From: Tieghemostelium lacteum | Taxonomy: Eukaryota > Evosea > Eumycetozoa > Dictyosteliales > Raperosteliaceae | Direction of reading: 5' to 3' | Length of the DNA: 64,000 nucleotides | Assembly (NCBI GenBank): GCA_001606155.1 | Contig: LODT01000034.1 | Location: forward strand, 411,665-475,664 | Shown here: positions 1 to 9,180 of the stretch, in pieces | Numbering within the stretch: the stretch's first letter is position 1 | Layout: every line of letters starts with the position of its first letter | Made by a program: the position numbers and the translations under genes | The notes under the pieces: generated by a model | What the model was told of the DNA's origin: nothing | The model's database searches: none | The model's input: only the letters and a program-made list of their open reading frames with translations

Positions 1-393
1 ATTATAATACCAATAATTAAAGCCCATGAAAGATGTAACCAATAATAAAATTCAATTTTTTTTCCAATTAGATATCTGTTTGGTAACAATGCTTTATATT
101 CATCTTTGTTAGGAACATTAAATTTCAAACCCAATAACCATTTCATAAAATTTGTAAAGGTCTCTGAAAATGCCACTATACAAATCATATATGAATTAAA
201 AAACCATTGTCCACCACCAAACCAAACTCTAATCACATAGAATACTATCAAAACTAAATCAAAGTTAATTCTTTTAGAAATTCCTAATCTATATTATTAT
301 AATTTTATATTACATACCATTTAAAAACAACCATCTTATAACATAATATTCTTGAGATTTTTCTTCAAAAATATTAGATATCTTATTGAACAT
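1..393 (-). CDS. Rer1-family membrane protein, left tandem copy (partial, C-terminus off the edge)
   Basis: Second copy of the gene at 683-1205, on the same strand and cut by the window edge. Exon 1 starts at the ATG at 393; its first residues (MFNKISNIF) match the right copy. A GTATGT intron follows, and reading resumes in frame with residues such as RVWFGGGQWF and later NRYLIGKKIEF, open to base 1. Rer1 proteins are four-pass Golgi/ER receptors that return escaped ER membrane proteins through COPI vesicles. Seen: close match to the neighbour over exon 1, intron and exon 2, with substitutions such as Tyr for Asp after KIEF. Whether the missing end is intact cannot be judged. Confidence 0.7.
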
Positions 394-682
394 TCTAATA
401 GTGTTAGAAAATTTATTATAGCGAAACACACACACAAAAAATTTATTTGATTTCGAAATTCATTAAAAAAAACACCTTGATATTGTAAACTTTAATTAAA
501 ATAAAAATATCAAATATAAATTTGTAATAGTTATTTATTAAAAATATCAAATTTAAAAAAACTACTTAATATATTTATTAATGATTATACATTGGGTTTT
601 ATTTTACTAATTTGCAATATATATTTTAAAATTTGGAATGATTGATTGATCAAGTTTGGATAGAATAATCAGTTTTAAGTGG

Positions 683-1205
683 CTATTCAATATAAAAAGC
701 TTCATTTATTTCATCCTTAAATATTTTTCTTGTACTGAAACAGATCACCAACAATATATATACTACAAGAACAGGCCAAAAACAAGGAATATCTGAGTAT
801 GGTATAAATGTAATTATAATACCAATGATTAAAACCAATGAAAAATGTAACCAATAATCAAATTCAATTTTTTTTCCTATTAGATATCTGTTTGGTAACA
901 ATGCTTTATATTCATCTTTTTTAGGTACATTAAATTTCAAACCCAATAACCATTTCATAAAATTTGTAAATCTCTCTGAAAATGCGAATACACAAATAAA
1001 ATATGAAACTAATGGCCATTGTCCACCACTAAACCAAACTCTGATCAAATAGAGTACTATCAAAACTAAATCAAAGTTAATTCTGTTAGAAATTCCAAAT
1101 CTATATTATTATAATTTTATATTATATACCATTTAAAAACAACCATCTTAAAATTTGATATTCATGAGATTTTTCTTCAATGATATTAGATAACTTATTG
1201 AACAT
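683..1205 (-). CDS. Rer1-family ER-retrieval receptor, right tandem copy
   Basis: Two exons, 1205-1130 and 1065-683, give 152 residues. The intron (GTATAT...TTTAG) must use the TTTAG at 1067-1066; the earlier ATATAG would bring a stop. The C-terminal half carries the Rer1 signature: an aromatic KIEFDYW, a hydrophobic segment, then DIPCFWPVLVVY and a basic STRKIFKDE tail, matching the family's FWPIL...R/K-rich end. Four hydrophobic segments are visible. It is shorter than typical Rer1 (about 190 residues), mainly in the N-terminus and the middle loop. Expected role: retrieval of ER membrane proteins from the cis-Golgi. Family assignment rests on motif memory, so it could be a diverged paralogue rather than the main Rer1. 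Confidence 0.75.
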
Positions 1206-1651
1206 TCTAATAGTGTGAGAAAATTTAATATATAGTGAATCACAAACACACACAAAAAATTTTGGTTGACATTGAAATTGATGAAAAAAAAAATATTAAT
1301 TAATTTATTTAGATAAAATTTTAATATGGTGAACTACACATAAAATTTAATTTTCAAAGTTTATTGGATTTTGAACTTCCTCATAAATTTATTGATATTT
1401 TATACTTTATTTAAAATATGGATTGGGAAAATACCAAGGATAGATGAAACCAATTATTCTATTGGAATTAAAAAATCTCAAATATAAATTAGTAATATTT
1501 ACTAAAAATGTAATATAAGCTCCTCAAAAAAAAATAGAGAGAGTCTGATTCCTTTTTGGAGGTCTGATCAGTATCACTCAGGGTAATGTATTTTATATCT
1601 ATGCATATTATATTTATTCAAGTTTAAACTACAGGGAGGGTGGTATTATAT
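1206..1651. other. Intergenic, Rer1 copy 2 to cda
   Basis: AT-rich spacer. The first ~60 bp upstream of the Rer1 start match the left copy's upstream region, including a CACACACA run, so the duplicated unit includes promoter DNA. A less AT-rich islet at about 1520-1585 can fold as CCTCAAAAA (1522-1530) with TTTTTGGAGG (1553-1562), nine pairs with one bulge, and contains the palindrome CTGATCAG. No reading frame supported. Confidence 0.5.
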
Positions 1652-2196
1652 CTATTTTTGAGCACTTTGGGCTTCCAAGTCTTTAATAGTAAAAGAACCT
1701 GGTAACAATTGAGAAGATGATGTCTTAAAAATAGTCTTATCTGGTTTAACACAATAAACTTCAAAATCACCAAACTCAATTCCAAACTGTCTACAAGCAC
1801 CACATGGTGTAATAAATCTATCTATAACATCACTATTTAATTAAAAAGTACATATAATTAGCAATCTGACCTATGAGAATATGTGAATTTAAGATGGCAA
1901 AATCCTCTAGTGTGGAGTTTGATTATCATTGTGTATACATACGTTGTAACAACAATTGCTTTATATTCTTTGGTACCTTCAGAAACAGCTTTGGTATAGG
2001 CAGTTCTTTCAGCACAGATAGTTAAACCATAACTGGCATTCTCAACATTACATCCTGTGTAAATCTTTCCATCAACACCCATTAAAGCAGCTCCAACTCT
2101 GAAATTTGAGTATGGTACATGTGCATAATCTTTACTTTTGATAGCTAAATCAACTAATTTATCTAATTCCTCTTTGGTTACTTTACTGTCTGACAT
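1652..2196 (-). CDS. cda: Cytidine deaminase
   Basis: Two exons, 2196-1943 and 1832-1652, encode 144 residues, the usual length of the homotetrameric CDA family. The enzyme hydrolytically deaminates cytidine and deoxycytidine to uridine and deoxyuridine in pyrimidine salvage. Zinc and catalytic residues are all present: Cys61 and Glu63 in ICAERTA, then Cys95 and Cys98 in TPCGACRQF, which lies in exon 2. The substrate loop NFRVGAAL and CNVENASYG are also typical. The intron runs from GTATGT to AAATAG; reading through it would lose the second zinc motif, so the splice is needed for function. Start chosen at the only ATG before the conserved domain. Confidence 0.93.
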
Positions 2197-2576
2197 TGAT
2201 TGATTTTAAAACTTTTAAATTAAAAATGAAAATGAAAATGAGTTTTGAAAAACAAAAAAAAAAAAATGATTGATCAGAAATTTCAAAAAAGAAGAATGGA
2301 ATGAAATACCCTTTCTATACAATCACTCTAGATTAGTTAACTAAAATATATAAAGATTTTATTGGTTCCAAATAAATTATAATTTGATTTTTTTTAAAGA
2401 TTTTTTGTTTTTTTGGAAAAAGGTTTGTTACGATTGTGGAATGTGGTTGTTGTATGTAATAATACACTGGGTTTGGTTTGTTTTGGTTTGGTTTGTGAGG
2501 TGATTGTTCTGTGAGAATGATTTTATATAATAATTATTAAATTGTAGAGATTATGATAAAAACTGTTTTTTTTGTT
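2197..2576. other. Intergenic, cda to kinase
   Basis: Upstream of cda and downstream of the kinase gene. It contains A-runs and a T/G-rich part at about 2395-2510 (repeats of GGTTTG and TTTGGT), which on the minus strand is a CAAACC-rich 3' region of the kinase gene. No gene or RNA structure that I can support. Confidence 0.4.
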
Positions 2577-3965
2577 TTATACCTTTAAAACAGAGTCAGC
2601 AACATAAGTAAAACCTTCAAAACTATTATCCTTATTTACAGCATCACCAAGTGCAGAACCTTCAACTACAGAGTCAACAGGTCTTTCTTGAGTGAAAACA
2701 GTATCAATTTGAGAGATATCATTACCAGACTTGACTTTTGGTTTAAAGTGTACTTCAACTTCTTTTCTATCTAATTTCTCCCAATCAATAGTCTTGAACC
2801 AAGGATGTGATTTAACTTCGGCACCACCACCTCTTGAACCTAATCTCTTGTCAACCTCTCTAGTGAGGAGACCTTCCAGCAGAGATTTAGCATCTGCACT
2901 AATGTAGGAAGGAATCTTAAGTTCTCCATTCAAGATCTTTTGATACATCATTGAGACATTCTGACTGTAGAATGGAGGTAAACCAGTCAACATCTCATAG
3001 AGAAGGGTACCCAAAGACCACCAATCGACAGCACATCCATGACCGTGACCATTTAGAACCTCAGGAGCCAAGTACTCTGGAGTTCCACAAAATGTAAAAG
3101 TACCATCAGTAGTTTCAATCTTTTTCGAGAGACCAAAATCAGTGATACAAATGTGACCATCAGAGTCCAAGAGAATATTCTCTGGTTTCAAATCACGATA
3201 TACGATATCCTGTCTGTGAAGATGGTCTAGAGCAGAGACAATCTCTGCAGCGTAGATCTTGACACGTGGTTCAGAGAAACGTCCTTCTCTCTTGAGATGG
3301 AAAAACAGTTCACCACCATTGACAAAGTCCAGAACCATGTACAATTTATCACGAGTTTGGAATGCAAAATGCAAATTGACAATAAATGGATGTGAGATTG
3401 CCTGTAGAATGGTTTTCTCTGATTTGGTGTGATTTACCTGTTTACGAGCTATAATTGCATCTTTTCTCAAAACTTTCATAGCATAGATCTTACCATCATC
3501 TCTCTTTTTAACTTGCATTACTTTTCCAAAACTACCTTTACCAATGACAGTCAACAATTCAAAATCATCTTTTGTCACTGTTTGTTTATTTTTTGAAAAT
3601 ATAATTTCTTCTGGACCTTCATCCATATCATCTCCACCACCACTTCCTGATGGTGTTCTATTACTAGCTCCATTACTCTTTTCTAATTGTTGTGTATTAT
3701 CGTTGTTATTAATTACATTGTTATTTTGTGGTGATGTTGATGGTTGTTGTGTTTGTTGTTGTTGTGGTTCTTGTGATGCTGTTACTACTGATACATTATT
3801 ATTACTAGTTTCAACTTGTGGTGTAGTTGAAACTGTGGTGGTAGTGGTTACTGGTGTTGCAGTACTACTTCCAACACTGTTTTTTTTATTTCCGTTTCCT
3901 TTGGTATTATTGGTATTATTGGTATTACCATCTCCCTTTTTAACTTTACTTTGTCCCTTTCCCAT
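2577..3965 (-). CDS. pkgB: AGC-family kinase related to Dictyostelium PKBR1 (Akt/PKB-related)
   Basis: One 462-residue frame. The N-terminus MGKGQSK is a myristoylation-type signal, as in PKBR1, which is lipid-anchored and lacks a PH domain. Residues 30-110 are Thr/Asn/Gln-rich. Kinase domain about 135-390: GKGSFG loop 142-147, Lys164, YRDLKPEN with Asp258, DFG Asp276, activation-loop Thr291 in TFCGTPEY. The AGC tail ends in a hydrophobic motif FEGFTY near residue 450. Known biology: activation at the plasma membrane by PDK1 at the loop and TORC2 at the hydrophobic motif, promoting chemotaxis. Odd: the last codons read TTA AAG GTA TAA, so GTATAA could be a weak splice donor and the final residue is uncertain. 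Orthology to pkgB is inferred from the N-terminus, the absent PH domain and length. Confidence 0.88.
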   Translation of the reverse strand: MGKGQSKVKKGDGNTNNTNNTKGNGNKKNSVGSSTATPVTTTTTVSTTPQVETSNNNVSVVTASQEPQQQQTQQPSTSPQNNNVINNNDNTQQLEKSNGASNRTPSGSGGGDDMDEGPEEIIFSKNKQTVTKDDFELLTVIGKGSFGKVMQVKKRDDGKIYAMKVLRKDAIIARKQVNHTKSEKTILQAISHPFIVNLHFAFQTRDKLYMVLDFVNGGELFFHLKREGRFSEPRVKIYAAEIVSALDHLHRQDIVYRDLKPENILLDSDGHICITDFGLSKKIETTDGTFTFCGTPEYLAPEVLNGHGHGCAVDWWSLGTLLYEMLTGLPPFYSQNVSMMYQKILNGELKIPSYISADAKSLLEGLLTREVDKRLGSRGGGAEVKSHPWFKTIDWEKLDRKEVEVHFKPKVKSGNDISQIDTVFTQERPVDSVVEGSALGDAVNKDNSFEGFTYVADSVLKV

Positions 3966-4463
3966 ACTGAATTGATCTATATACTAGTAAATATCTTTTA
4001 TAATTAAACTGGCTTTTTTATTCAAATTTAAATAAAGAGATAAATAAATATAAATTTATATATAAGGACTGGATAAAAAGAAAAAAAAAAATTGAAAAAC
4101 AAAAAAAAAAAAAAAAAAAATATTTCAAATCAGTTGATTTATAATTATATGAAAACTTAAATATATATATTTCAAAGAAATTATAGGTTCACAATAAACA
4201 TCAATAAACTTTAAAACTAAAATATACAAACATATTTTAGCGAAATTGAAAATCACTATCACCCGATTACTTCCACAATTCACCCCTAATCCTGTGTATT
4301 ATATTTTTTTTTTTTTTTAATTTTTTAATTAAAAAATTACTGTTTTGTTTAATTGTTTGGTTTTAGGTGAATAATTTCTATCTATTAGATAAATATCAAT
4401 CTTTATAATAAATTTAATTAAATTTTTATAAAATTATTAAAATTGTAAAATTTCGAAAATTTA
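3966..4463. promoter_or_regulatory. Divergent promoter region, pkgB-like / miox
   Basis: Shared 498-bp upstream region of two head-to-head genes. It holds long A and T runs (4081-4125, 4303-4330) typical of dictyostelid promoters, and one less AT-rich patch at 4255-4300. On the minus strand that patch contains GATTAGGGGT (4291-4282), a 10-mer found again upstream of the aquaporin gene at 25616-25625. No transcription factor can be named from this. Confidence 0.45.
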
Positions 4464-5366
4464 ATGTTACAGAGCCCAATTATAGCAAATTCTCATAATA
4501 GTGTAACCTCAACCAACAGCACTGATAATGGTGCTGATGTTGGTTTTGAGATGGTAAAAGATAAAGAAGCATTTAGAAACTACAAAGACGGTGAACTTTT
4601 AGATACGGTATCTAGAAGCTACAGAAACAGTCACACTTTTCAAACCTATGCCTATGCACTAGAGAAAAAGAATAAATACGCACGTCTAGACAGTGGAATA
4701 CGTATGTCTATTTGGGAAGCTGCCGAGCTGCTCAATAGTGTCGTAGATGAATCTGACCCTGACTCAGGAATACCTCAGATTAATCATCTACTTCAGACAG
4801 CTGAAGCTATCAGAAAGGTATATCCAGGTGAAGAGTACGACTGGTTTCATCTAGTTGGTTTCATTCATGATCTTGGAAAGATACTGATTACAGAGAAATT
4901 CGGAGGCCAACCCCAATGGGCTGTGGTAGGTGACACCTTCCCTCTTGGGTGTCCTTTTGACCCCTCAAATATATTTTTTGACTTTTTTAAAGATAACCCT
5001 GACTGGTCAAATCCTTTATACAATACCGGGAATGGTATATACCCAGTTGGTTGTGGTCTAGAGAATGTCATTATGAGTTGGGGTCATGACGAATACTTTT
5101 ATCAAGTATGTCTAGGAAATGATTGTTTGTTACCTAAACAAGCTCTCTATATGATTAGATTCCATTCATTCTATCCATGGCATAGAGCTGGTCAATACAA
5201 GAGTCTTACTAACCAACAAGATGAAGAGATGCTCAAGTGGGTCAAGGAATTCAATTTGTTTGATCTCTACTCCAAAGATCCAGAACCTATCAATGTTGAC
5301 AAACTTAAACCCTATTATCAATCTCTAATTAAAAAATATTTTCCAAATGATATTCTAAATTGGTAA
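4464..5366 (+). CDS. miox: Myo-inositol oxygenase
   Basis: A single 300-residue frame close to the family's usual 280-300. MIOX is a cytosolic mixed-valent di-iron oxygenase that cleaves myo-inositol with O2 to D-glucuronate, the only committed step of inositol catabolism. The iron ligands can be placed by motif: His108 in NHLLQTAEAIR, His135-Asp136 in HDLGK, His208 in SWGHDEY, His234 in RFHSFYPWH, and a C-terminal Asp in FDLYSKD. The divergent neighbour is the PKBR1-like kinase. The first ~25 residues are Ser/Thr/Asn-rich and not conserved. No intron. Confidence 0.95.
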   Translation: MLQSPIIANSHNSVTSTNSTDNGADVGFEMVKDKEAFRNYKDGELLDTVSRSYRNSHTFQTYAYALEKKNKYARLDSGIRMSIWEAAELLNSVVDESDPDSGIPQINHLLQTAEAIRKVYPGEEYDWFHLVGFIHDLGKILITEKFGGQPQWAVVGDTFPLGCPFDPSNIFFDFFKDNPDWSNPLYNTGNGIYPVGCGLENVIMSWGHDEYFYQVCLGNDCLLPKQALYMIRFHSFYPWHRAGQYKSLTNQQDEEMLKWVKEFNLFDLYSKDPEPINVDKLKPYYQSLIKKYFPNDILNW

Positions 5367-5610
5367 CATCATTAATTATCATCAAAAAAGATCTATCAAA
5401 AAAAAAATAAAAAATAGTACATAACTTAATCTTAACTTCTGAAAATGATCATTTCACAAAATTGTGAGGTAAAAAACATTTTTCATTTTTTTTTAATTTA
5501 ATTTTTTTTCAATTATTAATTCTAGATAAACCCCCACCTACTTTTTACTATTTTTTTTTCTTTCCTCAATTATATATTTTTTTAGGTTATTTGTTTATTT
5601 ATTTATAGAA

Positions 5611-7621
5611 ATGGCTGTAAATCCAGTAGAATTGGTTGATAAAGCCACATCAGAATATCTAGTCCAAATGGATTGGACTACATGTTTAGAGATTTGTGAT
5701 ATATTAAATAGAGAGCATATTCAGTATGTCTATAGACACTTTTAGAATTTTAATATAGATATTGATGAATATTAATTTTGATATTGTTTTTATAAAAGTG
5801 CTAGAAATGTAGTTAGACAGATTATTAAGAGATTAAAAGAGAAATCTAGAGTTGTTTTATTGGCATTAGAATTATCAGATTCTCTAGTTCAGAATTGTGA
5901 GTGTACTCATGCTTACTTTGGTGACAGAAGCTATTTAACTGAGTTAAATAGAATCATTATGAATAAGAAAACCAAAGAAAGTGTAAAAGATAAAGCATTG
6001 GAACTCACTGAGGTTTGGGGTAAAGCTTTTGAAAAGAGAGCTGATTTACCAGGTTTCTTTGAGAATTATAGTTTTATTAAAAGAAGTGGTTATAAATTCC
6101 CACCACCTAGACCAGATGCACCAAAGATTAACTTTAATCAACAGAGTAAATATTTAACAAAAAAAAAATAGATAGAAAGAAGAGGTATACTAATTTTAGG
6201 ATATAATTAATGTGTAAATAGAGAGTCCACCACAACAACCACCAAATGGAATGTATGTACAACAACAACAAATTCAGTATCCAACATATCCACCTAATGC
6301 TGGAGTTGTAGTGTATCCTTCAGTACCTTATTATACACCACAACAAATTCAGCAACCTAGACCTTTGCAACCACCTCAACCACAACAACCACAACAACAA
6401 CCACCAAAGACTAATAACTCAAGTGGTAGTGGTCCAGTGACACAAGATATATCCAGTATCAAAGGTAATGTAACAGTACTTTCGGAGATGATCAGTTTTC
6501 TAAATATTGAAAATGAAGATCCCTCACAAAATGAATTGTTAAAAGAGTTGTTGGAGAATTGTAAGAAATCAAATTCCAGGATCAAGGAACACTTGGAATC
6601 TGGTAACATTTCAGAAAAGGATTTGGGACCTTTGTTGGCACTTAATGATGAAATCAACAGAGCTCTAAATGACTATGAAACTGCTCTTAAAAAACGACAG
6701 GAATTTGTAGCTAATGGCTCAAGACCAGTTCAATTACCACCACCTAAACCATACCAACCACAACCTAATCCAATTCTAATGAAACATAAAGAATTGGAAG
6801 AAATTGATTTCTTTAAAGCTCCTGATGTTCCACCTGGAAATCCATTTTTATTACCACAACAACAGCAACAACAACCACCACAACAACCACAATCTAATTT
6901 CAATCCATTTAATCCATTTATACAACAACCACAACAACCACAACAGCAACCACAACCATTCCAACCACAACCATTTATTCCAAATTCTGCAAAATCATTA
7001 CCAAATAACAATAATCCTTATGGAATGAATAACAATATGAATAATAATAGTACTGCCAATAATAATAGTAACAAAGTAGATGAATTTGATTTGTTTATTT
7101 CATCTAGACATAATAGTCCAATGGGTAAAAATACAGTTTCAACTACATCTACAAATAATCTATTATCAAATTCACAACCTATTCCACCACCATTCAACTC
7201 ATATAATCAACCAAAACCAACAGCACCATCATTTACATTTACTCCACAGAATAATAATCCAAATGGTGCAATGAATGGTACCATTGGAAGCGGAGGTGGT
7301 TCTAATGGTTTCCCAATGTTTTATAATTCACCAAATGGAAATGCAAATGGAAATATTTCAAGTGGTAATGGCTCAAATGTAAATAATCAAATGGTCTCTA
7401 GACCTGTGAGTGGAGTATATCCAAATTACGGTTCTTTGGATCCTTTTATTGCACAACCTATTCAAGCACAACCCTATCAACAAAATCAATTTATGCAACA
7501 ACAACAACAACTCCCACAACAACCACCAATGTATCAACAACCACAATTTAATTCTAATCCAAATTTTCAATCTAATCCATACCAAGCATTCTCACCAATG
7601 AATAACCAAAATCCATTTTAA
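5611..7621 (+). CDS. tom1: TOM1-like protein with VHS and GAT domains (ESCRT-0-type adaptor)
   Basis: Three exons, 5611-5723, 5799-6145 and 6222-7621, sum to 619 residues. Residues about 1-140 are a VHS domain (VELVDKATSEYL, then ALELSDSLVQNC and the PPPRPDAP end). The GAT domain follows at about 225-310 (MISFLNIENEDPSQNELL ... LLALNDEINRALNDYE). The rest is Gln/Pro/Asn-rich, with NPF motifs including the very C-terminus. Tom1 binds ubiquitinated cargo, clathrin and ESCRT-I and serves as the ancestral ESCRT-0 in organisms lacking Hrs/STAM. The second intron retains an in-frame stop, so the two halves look like separate genes unless spliced. A 5'-UTR intron (GAG|GTAAAA at about 5468 to TTTATAG at 5608) is possible. 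Confidence 0.9.
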
Positions 7622-7868
7622 AATGAAATTCTAATTGTATATCTCATTCAATCACACGTTTCCAATTCTTACTTTGTAAAAAATTTAAATAAACCTAGAA
7701 TATAATAGAAATCTAAATATGTTGCTCTTTTTTAAGCAACAATAATAATTCAAATCCATTGTAAACATTTAACACCTTATCTATTAATTCTTTGGGAGTT
7801 TTTAATGATTTTTTATTTTTAATTTTTTACATTACCTAAATAATATACATCGATCAAACATATAAATA

Positions 7869-8558
7869 ATGTCAGAAGGACAACAACCACAACAAGTAAA
7901 TTTAGCAGCATTGTCTTTAGAACAATTGCAAATGTTACGTGAACAATTAGAAAATGTAGGAATATACTTTGGTGGATTGAGGATAGGTGTTAGTTGATTA
8001 CTAATGCAATGAATTTCATCCTATAGGAAATGCAAACTTTATCAGACTCAGTTACACAATTAAGACATGCTAGTAATAAATATGCAGAGGCTAAAGACGC
8101 CATTACAGGTATTCAAGGAACACAAGGAAAAGATTTATTAGTACCTTTGACATCTTCTGTAGGTTTTGATTTAACTATAACCAACTATTTGTAACATTTA
8201 CTTATACCTACCCCACTACTACATTTATATAGATATATTTACCAGGTAAAATTACAAGTGAAAAAGTTTTAGTAGATATAGGTACAGGTTATTATGTTGA
8301 AATGGTAGGTTTTTGAGTTTATATATGAGGGTTAGGAATAGATATATTGACAGGTTATATTTTATAAATAAGAATATTGAACAGGGACAAGGTTTCACTC
8401 AAAGAAAAATTCAATTAATTACAGATCAAATTAACAAAGTACATCAAGCTATTAATATTAAAAGAGGTAATTTAGATTCAGTTATGCAAGTTGCTCAAGC
8501 TAAAATCAATGTATACAAACAACAACAATTACAACAACAAAAAACTGTTGCTAAATAA
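7869..8558 (+). CDS. pfdn5: Prefoldin subunit 5
   Basis: Four exons: 7869-7955, 8027-8158, 8233-8304 and 8385-8558; all junctions are phase 0. The 154-residue product has the alpha-type prefoldin layout: N-terminal coiled coil (LEQLQMLREQLENEMQ), beta-hairpin core with VPLTSS, IYLPGKI and VLVDIGTGYYVE, and a C-terminal coiled coil. Prefoldin is the cytosolic hexameric chaperone that hands nascent actin and tubulin to CCT/TRiC. Length matches human PFDN5 (154). The first ten residues are Gln-rich. The 3' end converges on the OST4 gene. Confidence 0.93.
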
Positions 8559-8865
8559 TCTTTAATGTCGAAATAAAATATAGTTTAGTCCTTTAAAGAA
8601 AAAAAAAATAGTACTAATGATTGTTATTATGATTATTGTTGTTATTTACTACTAAAATGTAAAGAGGTGTAAGTGATAGTCTATCTATATTAGACTACCT
8701 TATCAATCTTTTATCTATTTATTATCATATTACTAAATGTTTTGAAATCTTAAACTACCATTTTAAATATTAAAAGTCAACTTGGTTTCTAGAAAGTTAG
8801 TACTTGTTGAATCATTGTAATTCTATGATATATAATAGATTAAACATACATGTACAATATGTGAT
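8559..8865. other. Convergent 3' intergenic region (pfdn5 / ost4)
   Basis: Space between two gene 3' ends. It contains AATAAA-like A-rich stretches near 8570 and the hairpin at 8677-8697. No further coding potential seen. Confidence 0.45.
8677..8697. repeat. Perfect 7-bp inverted repeat between convergent genes
   Basis: TAGTCTA (8677-8683), a 7-nt loop, and TAGACTA (8691-8697). It lies between the 3' ends of pfdn5 and ost4, so it would be read in both transcripts' downstream regions. A role in 3'-end formation is only a guess; 7-bp repeats also arise by chance in AT-rich DNA. Confidence 0.4.
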
Positions 8866-8985
8866 TTAATCACGTTTTTGGGCAATTGATGGTTGAGATG
8901 TAATGTAGTGATATAAAACAATTAATAAAAATGAAACAGCACCCAAAAAATTTGCTAGTAATGCTAATTGATTATCTGTGATCAT
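8866..8985 (-). CDS. ost4: OST4, small subunit of oligosaccharyltransferase
   Basis: A 39-residue intronless gene. The protein begins MITDNQLALLANFLG, continues through one transmembrane helix and ends LYHYITSQPSIAQKRD. Human and yeast OST4 (36-37 residues) share the same plan: MI(T/S)D start, ANxLG, a single helix, then LYHY. The subunit stabilises STT3 with the Ost3/6 subunit in the ER oligosaccharyltransferase, which N-glycosylates nascent proteins. The match in length, start, topology and tail makes a chance ORF unlikely. It is easily missed because of its size. Confidence 0.9.
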   Translation of the reverse strand: MITDNQLALLANFLGAVSFLLIVLYHYITSQPSIAQKRD

Positions 8986-9180
8986 TTTGCAACTTCAAAA
9001 TAAAAAAACTCAATTTTTTTTTTATTGACTTATAAGAAAATCCCTAAACATTAGTGAAATATTTCTAATATTTATGATCTTGTATTACTATTTAAAAAAA
9101 TTATATTAGAACTCATTTTTTAATAAAAAAATAATTTATAACTAAAAGAATACAAATATTATAAAATTTATTAAACAAAA

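Noticed and set aside
3544-3975. 143-codon plus-strand frame, Leu/Val/Cys-rich
   Set aside because: Antisense shadow of the Asn/Gln/Thr-rich N-terminus of the PKBR1-like kinase; no motif.
5373-5610. Upstream ATG at about 5443 as the TOM1 start
   Set aside because: Splicing GAG|GTAAAA to the TTTATAG before 5609 shifts the frame and hits a stop; better explained as a 5'-UTR intron.
6376-7011. Minus-strand frames rich in Gly/Cys opposite the TOM1-like gene
   Set aside because: Produced by reading CAA/CCA repeats backwards (TTG/TGG); no conserved content.
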